From: JBEBVQ01 sp037190845
Lineage (GTDB): Bacteria; Bacteroidota; Bacteroidia; Chitinophagales; Chitinophagaceae
Length of the DNA: 64,000 nt
NCBI GenBank assembly: GCA_037190845.1
Contig: JBBCJI010000021.1
Location: 78,439-142,438, forward strand
Reading direction: 5' to 3'
The notes under the pieces are model-generated. The model saw only the letters and a program-made list of their open reading frames with translations. It made no database searches and had not been told where the DNA came from. Below, piece after piece: positions 53,237-61,210 of the stretch. A program made the position numbers and the translations under genes. Each line of letters starts with the position of its first letter. Positions within the stretch are counted from its first letter, which is position 1.

Positions 53237-53283
53237 GCCTGAAGCGAAACGATGCATCATAATGATCATCCCGAGAACAGACG

Positions 53284-53305
53284 ATTGCGGCTCGGGGGCC
53301 GCAAT
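53284..53305. repeat. dispersed palindromic repeat, ATTGCGGC family (reverse orientation)
   Basis: ATTGCGGC (53284-53291) and GCCGCAAT (53298-53305), followed by GACA. It is the same element as 209-237, read on the opposite strand. Confidence 0.7.
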
Positions 53306-53407
53306 GACAGGCTATTTGATGCGTCTGAGCCTTTAATAATGCTTCCGGTATATAGCCTTAATAAGCATGCAGCCGCTCTTTTATTAATTTTCCCGGACAA
53401 CAGTGAT

Positions 53408-54208
53408 TTAAAACTGCCTGTCATCCCTTTTGTAGCCCTTTTCTTCCAGGAATTTTACCGTATAATCATAGGCATGCTGATAAATCCCGGTGAACTCCTT
53501 TTTGTCAAACATGCTGAAACGGGTCATATCCGGCGGATCAATAAACAGATCGCAAAGACCGGCCTTGCCATATACATGACTCCCGATGGCGAGATGAACC
53601 ACACGGTCAAACAGCTTGCGGACACCCATTTTCTGTGGGTCAGCATGTCCGACAGCATTCATATGAACGCCTATAAGAAGATCACATTTTCTTTTCAGGG
53701 GTTCTATCGGCAGATTATTCAGAATACCGCCGTCCATATAAAATTTTTGTTCCTCAAGTAGGGAGGGAAAAATAAATGGTATACTTGACGATGCAAGCAA
53801 AGCACGAACCAGGGAACCGTCAGTAAAATATCTCACAGCTCCGTCTGTCATATCTGTCGCGGTAATATAAACCGGCATTTTGAGTGCAGAAAAATCATCT
53901 TCGGGAAAATATTCCCGGAACAAACGTTCCAGAAAATCAGTACGAAACAATCCCGAAGAGCGAAAGCGGATACTGGACCGGGGAAAAAAATTATTCTTTT
54001 CAACGATTGCCAGCATTTCATCCGGCGTATAACCGGCTGCATAGAACGCGGCTACCATGGCGCCGGCACTGGTTCCCGAAAGTACCGATGGCCTCAACCC
54101 AAACTCTTCCAATGCTTTCAGCACTCCAATATGACCGATACAGCGTATGCCGCCTCCAGACAATGCAATGCCGATACGTTTTTTCTTTTTCCGGAAGGGC
54201 CACTTCAT
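53408..54208 (-). CDS. Patatin-like phospholipase
   Basis: 266 residues from the ATG at 54208. The N-terminus is basic (MKWPFRKKKKRIG) without a signal peptide, so it is probably cytoplasmic or membrane-associated. It has the patatin catalytic dyad: Ser47 in GTSAG and Asp159 in YMDGG. The oxyanion loop SGGGIRCIGHIGVL lies upstream. It likely hydrolyses acyl esters of lipids. The gene stands between repeats and the locus B surface-protein genes and reads in their direction. No functional link to them is evident. Confidence 0.92.
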   Translation of the reverse strand: MKWPFRKKKKRIGIALSGGGIRCIGHIGVLKALEEFGLRPSVLSGTSAGAMVAAFYAAGYTPDEMLAIVEKNNFFPRSSIRFRSSGLFRTDFLERLFREYFPEDDFSALKMPVYITATDMTDGAVRYFTDGSLVRALLASSSIPFIFPSLLEEQKFYMDGGILNNLPIEPLKRKCDLLIGVHMNAVGHADPQKMGVRKLFDRVVHLAIGSHVYGKAGLCDLFIDPPDMTRFSMFDKKEFTGIYQHAYDYTVKFLEEKGYKRDDRQF

Positions 54209-54268
54209 ACCTGCAAAATAAGCTTTTTGCAAAACACGGCAGTCATGGCAGATAATTTTACCAGTTCG

Positions 54269-56878
54269 CTAACGCAGCAGCGTCACATTCCCCTGATATT
54301 CCTCCTGCCTACCGTCCTGGAAAACAACATCCATGATATAGACATACACGCCAACCGGTTGCGGCATGCCGTTCAACGTCCCGTCCCAGCCCTGACCATC
54401 GGTGCGGGTTGTATGATAGACCATCTGCCCCCAACGGTTAAACACTTTCAGCGACAGGCGGATCACACCACTGCTCAAGGCACCGATATTGAAGAAATAA
54501 TCATTAATCCCATCCCCGTTAGGTACAAACACATTCGGAATCCGCATGCTGCACCCGCTTTTCACCATCAGCTCACGGCTCACCGAACAACCGAAATCGT
54601 TCTTCACCGTCACGCTGTACATTCCGGGATCCGTCACGGTAATCTTATTGCTTATCTCGCCGGTACTCCAGAGATAATAATACGTACCTTCATGATAAGG
54701 CGCAGCCTCCATCTCCAGGGATGACGCAGGACGGCAGGGAATAACCGAATCCGGCACAATGGCAAAATGCGGATATGCGTGCACCATGATCGTGTCGGTA
54801 TAATCAACCGGATCACAAACCCGAAACTCCGCAGTGAGTGTTACCGGCACCCTACCCGTCTGGCTAAATGCATAATGAGCAGCAACACCCGGAATACCCG
54901 ACTCACGGTCATCACCAAACTGCCAGCTCAACCGGAGCACTTCCTGATTGCTGCTATCCGGATAAAAGCTGATCGTCTCTCCCTCACAAATTTCCTTTCG
55001 GTCGGGCGTAAAACGAACCTCAGTATATTGACTGTCCACAACCACATAGCGGGCAAAAGTATCCCGGCAACGAGCCCCGGCCGCTTGCAAAGTTACGCGG
55101 TAACGTCCGGGCCTGGTGAATGTGTATTCGACATTCCTGAGCTGCGCGGTATCACCATTCCCAAAATCCCACAGATAGCTGTTAAAATAAGCAGCCGACT
55201 GATTGAGAAAAACCACCGGTGCATTCATACACACCAGTGTATCGGAGGAAAAAGCAGCAAGATACCCCTCCACACCAATGCGCACCGGCAGCAATGTATC
55301 GCAGCCGAAACCATTCCGTATCCGTACAAAATAGTTTCCGGGCAACACATCCGGCAGCGTATCAGATCCGGAGCGCAACACCGTACCATTGGCATCCTGC
55401 CAGCTTATCTGGTATGGTTCATTATCCCGACGCACCAACCAGGCACTTCCTCCGTTATCCTGCACCCGACAGGCCGGTATAGTCATGATATCAGGCAACA
55501 GCCAGCGGTAGGTTACCCACACTGTGTCAATATGTACCGCACAGGGCTTACGGTATTGCACGGTATATGTTCCGGACGCGTTAATATTTGCATAGGCAGC
55601 CGTATCTCCGTTGCTCCACAGATAATGCCATCCGGTAGTATCCGAAGAACCAATACGCCACTGCTCGGTGAAACACGGAGCAGTGACAGCACATGCAGAA
55701 AAAACAGTATCCAGCAAAGGCATATAAACTATATTCGGGAACCCCAGAGAAGCGCTGGTTCCTCCGTTCAATGGGATCACATTCTCTACAAAGCCACAAG
55801 CAGTGCCCAGTGCATTAGGATGATTGATCACATGAATTGCCCGAGCATCATACGAACAATAATAAATCTTCCCGTCAGGCCCCCGCTTCATACCCCCGCC
55901 TATGGGATTACCAACCTGTACCCGAGAAGCAGCAATGGCGGCATAATCCGGATCCGTAAGATCAAACTGGAACAAACCACGTTGTATATCGTGCTCATTG
56001 GCATAGAGCCTGGAATTGTCCGGGGAAAAACAAACCGAATAGGATTGCTGGGGATTGGTTGCCGACGTGACAGAAGAAATATAACCGCCGCCGGATACCT
56101 GACCGGTCACCCGGTTGAAATCATAAAGACTCAGGTCTGTTTTTCGGGCAAATGCAAGCAACCGGCCATTGGGCGAGACTTCTATTTTCCCGATAAAATT
56201 TTCGGCTTCATTGCTGGTGGGTGGCAACAGATCCGACTCCACCACCGGACTGATTCCGGCAGGAGAAATACGATACCCCCGAAGTTTATGTTTCATTGTC
56301 ACCACAAACAGCCAGACATCACATTTCTCAGCCGGAATACTCGTCATCTGCTCCGACAAACCTGTATCCAGCAATATTCCCGTTTGTCCGGAGACCAGAT
56401 CTCCCATGCCGCTATTCAGCGTTATATCCACCACACTGTAAAACAGTTTTCCTTTATTCCCCACCGGGGTAACGGCATTATCAGAAAGAGAAAAAACATA
56501 GTACCGGTCAGCCTGATCGGGAACAGGTACAATGACAGCCCCCTGGCTCGTACTATGTGTCGGAGAAATAAGATATGGCATACCGGTCAGATTACCACCT
56601 CCCGGCATCACATTGTGTAAGCGGTTCCATACTTTAGAACCGTCCGTATAAAAAAGTAAGTTTCCGAACCGGTCTGTAACGGAAGCACAGCCTTCCAGTG
56701 CATCCATCTGTGAAGTCAGAGCCGTAGGCGGGCTGTTCCGGAAATCGAGACCAGCTTTGAATCCGAACATCCATACGTAATCGTATTTATCGGAAGCTTG
56801 TACTGCCATATTACCGGCGAAAAGAAAAAACAATACAGGCAAGAGAAAAAACACACGACCTAACATTCTTCTTTTCAT
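54269..56878 (-). CDS. Large T9SS type B surface protein with N-terminal propeller-like domain (locus B)
   Basis: 869 residues. The signal peptide (about 1-28) is followed by a domain of about 370 residues starting YDYVWMFGFKAGLDF, with VSPNGRLLAFARKTDLSLYDF and CFSPDNSRLYA, a WD-like propeller common in type B proteins. Then come Ig-like and PKD modules (WDFGNGD near 570, WQFGDDRES near 655) and a gliding-type sorting domain (PNVFVPNGDGINDYF, VFNRWGQMVYHTTR, GNVTLLR). It is the last gene of the probable unit 60912-54269. The role is unknown; surface exposure is certain from the sorting domain, the rest is inference. Confidence 0.87.
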   Translation of the reverse strand: MKRRMLGRVFFLLPVLFFLFAGNMAVQASDKYDYVWMFGFKAGLDFRNSPPTALTSQMDALEGCASVTDRFGNLLFYTDGSKVWNRLHNVMPGGGNLTGMPYLISPTHSTSQGAVIVPVPDQADRYYVFSLSDNAVTPVGNKGKLFYSVVDITLNSGMGDLVSGQTGILLDTGLSEQMTSIPAEKCDVWLFVVTMKHKLRGYRISPAGISPVVESDLLPPTSNEAENFIGKIEVSPNGRLLAFARKTDLSLYDFNRVTGQVSGGGYISSVTSATNPQQSYSVCFSPDNSRLYANEHDIQRGLFQFDLTDPDYAAIAASRVQVGNPIGGGMKRGPDGKIYYCSYDARAIHVINHPNALGTACGFVENVIPLNGGTSASLGFPNIVYMPLLDTVFSACAVTAPCFTEQWRIGSSDTTGWHYLWSNGDTAAYANINASGTYTVQYRKPCAVHIDTVWVTYRWLLPDIMTIPACRVQDNGGSAWLVRRDNEPYQISWQDANGTVLRSGSDTLPDVLPGNYFVRIRNGFGCDTLLPVRIGVEGYLAAFSSDTLVCMNAPVVFLNQSAAYFNSYLWDFGNGDTAQLRNVEYTFTRPGRYRVTLQAAGARCRDTFARYVVVDSQYTEVRFTPDRKEICEGETISFYPDSSNQEVLRLSWQFGDDRESGIPGVAAHYAFSQTGRVPVTLTAEFRVCDPVDYTDTIMVHAYPHFAIVPDSVIPCRPASSLEMEAAPYHEGTYYYLWSTGEISNKITVTDPGMYSVTVKNDFGCSVSRELMVKSGCSMRIPNVFVPNGDGINDYFFNIGALSSGVIRLSLKVFNRWGQMVYHTTRTDGQGWDGTLNGMPQPVGVYVYIMDVVFQDGRQEEYQGNVTLLR

Positions 56879-56922
56879 TAACGCTGTATTTTACCTGTAT
56901 TACCATCTGTCCCGCGCTGCAT

Positions 56923-58587
56923 TTATCGGATCAGTGTAACGTCTCCTTTTTTATATGTTTCTGCCCCATCCATACAACGGGTACTGAATTCAAAAAAATA
57001 AACGCCCACATCCGCATCCCGTCCTTTATACGTGCCATCCCATCTTATTTTAGGGTCGCTGGACGTGAACACCATTTCTCCATAACGATTATATATCCGG
57101 ATCATGTATTCCTCCGGATGACCATATACGATGGCACTGAACTGATCATTTTTACCATCCCCGTTGGGCGTAAACGCATTCGGCAGATATACGGAACAGC
57201 AAGGCACGAGGCTCAGCCGCACACTATCCGCCACACGGCATTCATACTCGTTGATCGCCACAACCCGGATAACGGGCTCCCTATTATCCGTATAAGTATA
57301 ATTCAGATGATCGCCCGTCCCCAGGAGATTATTTCCCCCGTCGTACCATTCGTAACGCAACCCGCCTGCGGCCTGTATCTGAATGGTATCATTCATGCAG
57401 AGACGTCCTGCATTGAGTACCTGCAATGATGGCTCCGGTATCGGGAATGCTATATATTTTACCTGTATAAACGAATCGCAGCCATTGGAAGCGGTAACGG
57501 TATCCTGATAAGTACCACTTTCCATCAGCGGCACACCATTCAAAACAAAAGGTTCATTCTGACAGGAAGCCCTTGTAAAACGATAAGAAGACGGACGTAA
57601 TACTTCTACTTCTTTTGATGTTTCATAAATGCACCCTCCAGCATAAGTAGTAAGCTTATACACACCGTCATGATACAACTGTAAACTGTCTATCTCCAGA
57701 GGCATACGGGTAGAGGTAGATTGGGTAGGCATTTCCCAGAGATAAGTAACATCGTCTCTCGTAGAGGTATCCGTAAGCACCAGGTCACTCCCGAGGCACA
57801 CGGCATCCGGGATCAAAATATCATTTACCGGCAGCTCAGTTACAGAAACATACACTGTATTGGTAATCGTACCGGACGAAGTCGTAATCCGCACCGTATA
57901 TAAACCTGTATGGCTTGTATCCAGATCATGCAATACCGGATTTCTGGCCGTATCTGTAAAACCGCCCGGTCCCGACCAGGCATAAGTGGCTCCGGGGTGA
58001 TCATCTGCCGGCAGTATAACAGAATCGCCTACACATCCGCCAACTGCTTTGCCTTCAAACGAAAGATTGAAGTGCACACCATACCCCATATTATGAATGT
58101 GTACTTCCAACTCCTGTATATATTGGGTTATGTGTGCCTGTGCCCTTGCGGCACTGTCGGCATAGGCTCCCGGAGGGCCAACCATCATACCGTTCTCCAA
58201 CAGCGCGTCCACTGTCAGAGGACACTGATCCTGATAAAGAGAAAAATCTGCTGCAGTAAGCAAATACGGTTTTTTATTGAGCATAAAAGAAACCGTCTCA
58301 TACTCATTAATGGCAGTCGCCTGAACACGCACATTCGCAACAGGCGGGTCAAAAACAAATTTAAAATAACCGGAGTCGCCAAAATCATCATACCCCACGC
58401 GGTAAGGCCCTACACCACATGTATATTCATGCACCGCATTCGTACCTCCCGGATAAACACTGACGACATGACCATTCACAATTGTCTGTCCAACCACATG
58501 GGTTATAGGATTATAAACCTGTGCTGTGCTGCTGCCTGCCGGCAACAAAAACAGCAACAGGTTTACAATTAACACTACATTTTTCAT
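56923..58587 (-). CDS. T9SS type B secreted protein (locus B)
   Basis: 554 residues from the ATG at 58587, which begins a good signal peptide (about 1-25, ending GSSTAQ). An N-terminal beta-rich domain (about 30-170) has no recognised family. An Ig-like module follows (YAWSGPGGFTDTARNPVLHD, typical of this genus-level group), then more Ig-like sequence. The end is a gliding-type sorting domain (PNAFTPNGDGKNDQF, IYNRYGEMVFTSSD, GDVTLIR). It lies between the SBBP gene and the 869-residue gene with short gaps, all in one direction, so the three are probably one transcript. Confidence 0.86.
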   Translation of the reverse strand: MKNVVLIVNLLLFLLPAGSSTAQVYNPITHVVGQTIVNGHVVSVYPGGTNAVHEYTCGVGPYRVGYDDFGDSGYFKFVFDPPVANVRVQATAINEYETVSFMLNKKPYLLTAADFSLYQDQCPLTVDALLENGMMVGPPGAYADSAARAQAHITQYIQELEVHIHNMGYGVHFNLSFEGKAVGGCVGDSVILPADDHPGATYAWSGPGGFTDTARNPVLHDLDTSHTGLYTVRITTSSGTITNTVYVSVTELPVNDILIPDAVCLGSDLVLTDTSTRDDVTYLWEMPTQSTSTRMPLEIDSLQLYHDGVYKLTTYAGGCIYETSKEVEVLRPSSYRFTRASCQNEPFVLNGVPLMESGTYQDTVTASNGCDSFIQVKYIAFPIPEPSLQVLNAGRLCMNDTIQIQAAGGLRYEWYDGGNNLLGTGDHLNYTYTDNREPVIRVVAINEYECRVADSVRLSLVPCCSVYLPNAFTPNGDGKNDQFSAIVYGHPEEYMIRIYNRYGEMVFTSSDPKIRWDGTYKGRDADVGVYFFEFSTRCMDGAETYKKGDVTLIR

Positions 58588-58638
58588 CAGGATGCTCAAT
58601 AAGCCATTATTTTGTTTCAATTACACAAATGCATTATA

Positions 58639-60912
58639 TCAATGGCTAAGTACTAACGCCAAACGTGCGGTCGGTTGCCCGTCCTGCATTACCTGCACAA
58701 AATAAAGTCCAGGGGCATTTCCTGAGAGATCAATCCGGATCAGCGTACCCTGCGCATCCGACATTTCCTGTACAAGCTGGCCCATACCATTGATCACACG
58801 GATAGCACCTCCATCCAACGGGTCAGTGCTTTGCAAAAATACGATTCCTGCAGAAGGATTGGGGTAACATGTCAACGATGTATTCCGCGTACCAGCGACA
58901 GGTACCGCAGACGCCAGATGATCCACTGTTACGCAATCCGAAGTATCAGCGCATCCGTTCACCGTAACGATCACCGCATAGTTGCCATTCGCAGTGGCTA
59001 CATAGACCTCGTCCGTTTCACCTGAAATAGCCGATCCCTTATCACAATCATACCACTGATAGGTTTCTCCATTGATCGTACCGGTAGCGGATACTTCGCC
59101 GGTAAGGATAGCGCCGGACTTGATTACAGAAGCCGTAAGATCATTGATCGTGATATCGAAGTACATATTACTGTCGCAACCGGAAGCCGTGCTGTATGAT
59201 TGCATATACGTACCGGAAGATGTATAGGTAACTCCATTGATCACAGCAGAGTCACAATAATTTTCCGTCACCACCGGATTGTTTGCACTGTAATTGAGCG
59301 TGAGTTCCAGGTAGGCAATGCTGTCACAACCGGCTGTGGTCTTGAAATAATGTGGAAAAAGACCGGGGGAAGTATAAGTAACACCACCGTAGATAAAACT
59401 GTCGCATGCAGTATGCGGCACCGTTGTTGACACTTCACAGGTATAGAATTTCTGGATGAAGATATCATTTGTAGTATTTACAGAAGTAACGATTTGTGTT
59501 TGCGGGCCGGGATCCAAATCCGCCTCATTGGCAAACTGGCCGGCAACATAACAATTGCCCAGCGAGTCCACATCAATGCCGCCATACATACCGCTAACAC
59601 CGGTGCCGGTTTGTTTACCGACATAGTTACCCCAGTTCAGCCGGCCCTCGCCATCATATCTTGCCGAGTAAGCGGCCCATCCGCCGGAAAGAAAAATGAT
59701 ATTGCCACCAAGCGGACCGGCCCCCAGATCCACACTCACCTGGTACTGACCAGTGATATACACCGACCCTGTTATGCTCACCGCCATATCATGAACCTCC
59801 TGAGCCCCAACACCTCCCCAGACATGTTTTACCCAGGTATAATTTCCGTTCTTTGTATATTTAGCTACAAATGCATCTTTGTTATTTGTTGCACCGGAAT
59901 TTAAGGTCGTACCGGAAGCAAATGTTGCCTCCCCGTGAAATACACCAGACAAATACACATTACCAAAGGTATCACACCCAACATGCCGGGCTATCGTGTT
60001 TCCTGTTCCACTAATTTTATACGCACTTTTATAACTTCCGTCAAGTCCATATCTGGCCACAAAAGCATCTGTCGTACTACCTGTTGCCGTTAGCGGAGCT
60101 GCCGTAACAGCGGGGTCAAAATTCACTGTACCGGAAAATTCTCCAACCACAACCAACTCATCCCGGTATACAGTCAATCCCCGCCCCCTATCTGCACTGG
60201 TGCTTCCCAGCTTGTTCGCCCATACACGGTCTCCGTTGGTGGCTGAGAGTTTTGCCAGGAATACGTCATATCCGCCACCTGTATTCAACGTGACCGTATT
60301 TCCTCCGGAAATATCAAAACTGACCTCACCATTAAATTCACCTGTAACATATAATGACCCGGCAGCATCCAACGCCAACGCATTCGCAATTACAGCACCA
60401 CTGTTACCGATCTTTTTGGCCCATTGGTACACCCCGTCTTTATTATATTTTGCAACAAATCCAGACTGAGAACCGGAGTTTGTCAACGGGTTTACACCGG
60501 CATCCGGATTAAAATCTACTGTACCGGAAAAATATCCGGCAAGATACAGATTACCCTCATTATCCACTTCGAGATCATACACATAAGCCACGCAATAGTC
60601 GGCACTGCCAATCTTTTTTGCCCAGAGCAAATCTCCGTCCTTATTCCATTTTGTAATAAACCCTTCACCAGACCATTCACTACCGGACGTCAGCACTGCA
60701 CTACCACTGCCGGGATTGAAGTCTGTCGTTCCTCCGAAAAAACCGGCAACATAAATATTCCCTTCCTTATCTGCTTTTATCCTTTGTCCTCCTTCATCAC
60801 CACCTCCTCCAACGGCAACGGCCCAATCCAGTTCCTGCGCGGCCAGCCTGGTCTGCGCAGCAAACACCAGGAAACAAACCAGAAATCCTAAAAATGTAAA
60901 CTGTTTTTTCAT
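58639..60912 (-). CDS. SBBP beta-propeller surface protein, T9SS type A sorted (locus B)
   Basis: 757 residues and the third SBBP paralogue. The signal peptide (about 1-25) precedes a propeller (about 26-500) with the same D-NVYLAG-F-GT-NFNP pattern as locus A. Two CDSF/GCDS repeats (about 495-590) precede an Ig-like segment and a type A sorting domain (CYPNPSAGIVFL...GLYFVQV). Compared with the locus A proteins it has fewer repeats and more diverged repeat sequence (ACDSFIYGGVTYTS). It is divergent from the kinase gene at 61211, exactly as SBBP copy 1 is divergent from the locus A kinase. Confidence 0.88.
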   Translation of the reverse strand: MKKQFTFLGFLVCFLVFAAQTRLAAQELDWAVAVGGGGDEGGQRIKADKEGNIYVAGFFGGTTDFNPGSGSAVLTSGSEWSGEGFITKWNKDGDLLWAKKIGSADYCVAYVYDLEVDNEGNLYLAGYFSGTVDFNPDAGVNPLTNSGSQSGFVAKYNKDGVYQWAKKIGNSGAVIANALALDAAGSLYVTGEFNGEVSFDISGGNTVTLNTGGGYDVFLAKLSATNGDRVWANKLGSTSADRGRGLTVYRDELVVVGEFSGTVNFDPAVTAAPLTATGSTTDAFVARYGLDGSYKSAYKISGTGNTIARHVGCDTFGNVYLSGVFHGEATFASGTTLNSGATNNKDAFVAKYTKNGNYTWVKHVWGGVGAQEVHDMAVSITGSVYITGQYQVSVDLGAGPLGGNIIFLSGGWAAYSARYDGEGRLNWGNYVGKQTGTGVSGMYGGIDVDSLGNCYVAGQFANEADLDPGPQTQIVTSVNTTNDIFIQKFYTCEVSTTVPHTACDSFIYGGVTYTSPGLFPHYFKTTAGCDSIAYLELTLNYSANNPVVTENYCDSAVINGVTYTSSGTYMQSYSTASGCDSNMYFDITINDLTASVIKSGAILTGEVSATGTINGETYQWYDCDKGSAISGETDEVYVATANGNYAVIVTVNGCADTSDCVTVDHLASAVPVAGTRNTSLTCYPNPSAGIVFLQSTDPLDGGAIRVINGMGQLVQEMSDAQGTLIRIDLSGNAPGLYFVQVMQDGQPTARLALVLSH
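59137..59430 (-). repeat. two in-frame CDSF/GCDS repeats
   Basis: Two tandem cysteine-paired repeats homologous to those of locus A (9595-10200 and 12364-12813), the lowest copy number of the three paralogues. Confidence 0.7.
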
Positions 60913-60951
60913 AAATTATTCATTTAATAAGTCTTAAATCATGTATCAGGA

Positions 60952-61016
60952 CAAAGCTACCTACTGTCTGAATACACGTGGTACAGTCGGATACGTAGGT
61001 CTCATAAATACGTAGA
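60952..61016 (-). promoter_or_regulatory. locus B SBBP promoter with CGTA element
   Basis: CAAAGCTA (60952-60959) reads TAGCTTTG on the minus strand, 40 nt before the start. ATACGTAGG begins at 60991, so CGTA starts exactly 35 nt past the box, as in the three locus C promoters. A second ATACGTAG begins at 61008. The farther spacing differs from locus C (TACGTA at offset 18 instead of 26). The 298-bp gap to the kinase gene has no other gene. Confidence 0.55.
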
Positions 61017-61210
61017 AACCGCACAAATCACCCAAACGATGACACATAAAATGTAAAGAATTACCCCAAAAATGTCCCCCTGCGCCATCTGTAACAATCT
61101 GTCTATGAAAAGAATAGAGCACCCTATACAAGCAGCAGAAAATCCGGCAAAAACATGGTAACTTTATATGCAGTCGCCACAAAGCCTAAAAAACAAAAGC
61201 TCCCATAAAC

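Larger units (their letters stand above)
52777..53407. other. 631-bp gap with remnants of interspersed repeats, no gene
   Basis: An open frame crosses 52860-53070 but has no family resemblance, start or neighbour support. The stretch contains phrases such as GTCATCCTGA near its left end and GATGACA near 53080, which look like the two ends of a longer interspersed element, with TTTTACTCCGCTGCGTTCTG inside. Two ATTGCGGC-type palindromes lie at 53213 and 53284. It looks like accumulated extragenic repeats. Confidence 0.5.

Noticed and set aside
54767..56620. 617-codon open frame on the plus strand
   Set aside because: Antisense to the 869-residue type B protein, full of Arg/His/Cys/Ile runs and without recognisable domains.
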